Part shown: positions 62,660-64,000 of the stretch, in pieces | Position numbering within the stretch: position 1 is the first letter of the stretch | How the letters are laid out: each line of letters begins with the position of its first letter | Source of the DNA: Hymenobacter radiodurans | GTDB taxonomy: Bacteria; Bacteroidota; Bacteroidia; Cytophagales; Hymenobacteraceae | Length of the DNA: 64,000 bases | Assembly: GCF_004355185.1 (NCBI RefSeq) | Contig: NZ_CP037922.1 | Location: forward strand, 1,364,001-1,428,000 | Direction: 5' to 3' | Notes under the pieces: generated by a model | The model's database searches: none | What the model was told of the DNA's origin: nothing | What the model saw: the letters and a program-made list of their open reading frames with translations, nothing else | Made by a program: the position numbers and the translations under genes

Positions 62660-64000
62660 TTACATAAAGTCGGCTAGCTCTAGCCACCGCTCGCCTTTGC
62701 TATCTAAGGCAGCGTCGGTGCGCTTTAGTTCGGCGGCCCAATCAGCCAAGTCTTTATGGGAACCAGTGCCGGCATTGAGCTTCTCGATAAGCTGCTGCTT
62801 CACTTCTTCGAGCTTCTCGATTTCCTTTTCTAAGGTCTCGTACTCCTTTTTCTCCGCGAAAGTGGCCTTGCGTTTTGGTGCCTCAGCAGGGGCAGTTGCT
62901 ACTGCTTTCACTGGGGCAGCTGAAGGCGCTACGCCTGCAGCCGCTTTGGCCGTTTTGGCTTGCTCTTTCGCGTATTCTTCGGCGTTGTTTTCCTTCTGCC
63001 ACTCGCGGTAGTCGGTGTAGTTGCCGGGGAAGTGTCGAATTTGCCCCCCGGGCTCCAACACAAACACGTGCTCCACCAGCGCATCCATGAAGTAGCGGTC
63101 GTGGGAAACAATGAGCAGGCAACCACCAAAATTCAGCAGAAAATCCTCCAGAATATTGAGCGTGATGATGTCCAGATCGTTTGTGGGCTCGTCAAGAATC
63201 AGGAAGTTTGGGTTCTTGATAAGCACGCGCAGCAGTTGCAAACGCCGCTTTTCGCCTCCTGAGAGCTTACTAACCAGCGTGTACTGCTGGGCTGGCGGGA
63301 ACTGGAAGTGCTGCAAAAACTGCGACGCCGTGACCACCTCGCCGTTGGCCATTTCCACCACTTCGGCCACCTCCTTCACAATGTCGATGACGCGCTGGGT
63401 AGGATCAAATTCCAGCTCCGTTTGGGTGTAGTAACCGAAAACGGTGGTCTGGCCCTTGTCGATGGTGCCGCTATCCGGCTCCTGGCGGCCGGTGAGCATG
63501 TTGAGCAAGGTAGATTTGCCGGCGCCATTCGGGCCAATCAGGCCAATACGGTCCTTTTTCTTGAATACATAGCTGAAGTCATCGAGCACTACTTTATCGC
63601 CAAATTGCTTGTGCAGGTGCTCCACCTCAATGATTTTGCCCCCCTGACGCGTGGTTTTCACCGATAGCTCCAGCTGCGGACCGCTAATCTTGGTCTTGGC
63701 CTTTTCTTGGGTTTCGTAGAAGGCATCGATGCGGGCCTTTTGCTTCGTGCCGCGGGCTTGCGGTTGCCTACGCATCCAATCCAGTTCCTTACGTAGCAGG
63801 TTGCGGGCTTTTTCTACCTCCGCTACCTCAATCTGCTCGCGCTCAGCCTTTTTCTCGACGAAGTAGGAATAATTGCCCTGGTAGCGGTGCACGCGACCTT
63901 GGTCGAGTTCCACGATTTCATTGGCTACTTTATCGAGGAAGTAGCGGTCGTGGGTCACCATTAATAAGGTGAGATTAGGCGAAGCCAGCCGGTTTTCGAG
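62660..64000 (-). CDS. Uup-like ABC-F ATPase (5' end outside window)
   Basis: 446 codons are visible; the N-terminal domain's first part is beyond the right edge. VTHDRYFLDKVANEIVELD closes domain 1; domain 2 has Walker A GPNGAGKST, signature LSGGEKRRLQ and LILDEPTNDLD. The C-terminal 110 residues form a Lys/Glu-rich coiled coil (EYETLEKEIEKLEEVKQQL) as in Uup, which binds DNA or ribosomes. The visible first ATG (63961) lies inside the domain and is not the start. Confidence 0.9.
   Translation of the reverse strand, partial: LENRLASPNLTLLMVTHDRYFLDKVANEIVELDQGRVHRYQGNYSYFVEKKAEREQIEVAEVEKARNLLRKELDWMRRQPQARGTKQKARIDAFYETQEKAKTKISGPQLELSVKTTRQGGKIIEVEHLHKQFGDKVVLDDFSYVFKKKDRIGLIGPNGAGKSTLLNMLTGRQEPDSGTIDKGQTTVFGYYTQTELEFDPTQRVIDIVKEVAEVVEMANGEVVTASQFLQHFQFPPAQQYTLVSKLSGGEKRRLQLLRVLIKNPNFLILDEPTNDLDIITLNILEDFLLNFGGCLLIVSHDRYFMDALVEHVFVLEPGGQIRHFPGNYTDYREWQKENNAEEYAKEQAKTAKAAAGVAPSAAPVKAVATAPAEAPKRKATFAEKKEYETLEKEIEKLEEVKQQLIEKLNAGTGSHKDLADWAAELKRTDAALDSKGERWLELADFM

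Noticed and set aside
1..64000. tRNA or rRNA genes, CRISPR arrays
   Set aside because: No cloverleaf, rRNA or regular spaced repeats were recognised by reading; a tRNA search program could still find one.

Overview
The window looks like chromosome of a Hymenobacter-like member of the Bacteroidota (Cytophagales). GC content is moderately high (roughly 55-60 % by eye). Putative promoters carry the Bacteroidota -7 box TAnnTTTG and Shine-Dalgarno sequences are not evident. Typical phylum families are present: DUF5686 with a carboxypeptidase-regulatory domain, the DUF5103 type IX secretion plug domain, DUF3276/PUR, DUF3822 beside coaD, DUF4296 lipoprotein and DUF1573. No rRNA, tRNA, CRISPR array, prophage or insertion sequence was recognised. 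I annotate about 58 protein genes, two of them cut by the window edges.

Layout. 1-6.6 kb: DUF937 protein (partial), cytochrome-b-like membrane protein, 2H phosphoesterase, DinB protein, SMP-30-like lipoprotein, a 52-residue DUF2256 protein, an outer-membrane protein and an MFS exporter. 6.9-13.3 kb: a pair of exported ferritin-like proteins, a DUF5686 outer-membrane protein and an exported amidase. 13.4-24.3 kb: AT-rich orphan genes, an ABC-F ATPase, a NamZ-type muramidase (DUF1343), DUF5103, a long inverted repeat, and two tandem M48-LysM peptidases. 24.4-43.9 kb: ychF, PUR protein, DUF58 protein, DNA glycosylase, phosphoesterases, nhaA, threonine aldolase, Nudix proteins, coaD, a RecD2-like helicase, YggS, and a short Bat locus (DUF58, membrane protein, VWA protein). 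43.9-55.3 kb: DUF922 protease, MATE exporter, an egtB-egtD-aminotransferase operon (ergothioneine-type), KGG stress protein, menC, PDZ aspartyl protease, acyltransferase and HSL-type hydrolase. 55.5-64 kb: phasin-like protein, UbiB/ABC1 kinase, phosphoglucomutase, HppD, DUF952 and a Uup-like ABC-F protein (partial).

Three themes stand out. First, a short word, GGGGGGC followed by three A/T bases, recurs about 55 times on both strands, in coding and non-coding DNA. It is also the stem of the usual terminators (AAAAAAGCCCCCCAG...CTGGGGGGCTTTTTT). Second, six genes (DUF5103, M48, ychF, csaA, the aminotransferase and egtD) are each broken by exactly one missing base in a C or G run. Several terminator hairpins also have one arm a base shorter than the other, so I suspect homopolymer under-calling in the assembly, with phase variation as the alternative. 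Third, palindromic repeats (a GTCATGCAGAGC family and a 65-bp-arm inverted repeat built on CCCCTCCTCA/TGAGGAGGGG) sit only between genes.

Several genes group by role: cell-envelope and secretion (NamZ, DUF5103, DUF5686, DUF922, M48), stress and redox (ferritin-like pair, EgtB/EgtD, KGG protein, DinB), and aromatic/quinone metabolism (MenC, HppD, UbiB). Apart from the egt operon and the Bat locus, neighbouring genes mostly do not form obvious pathways.
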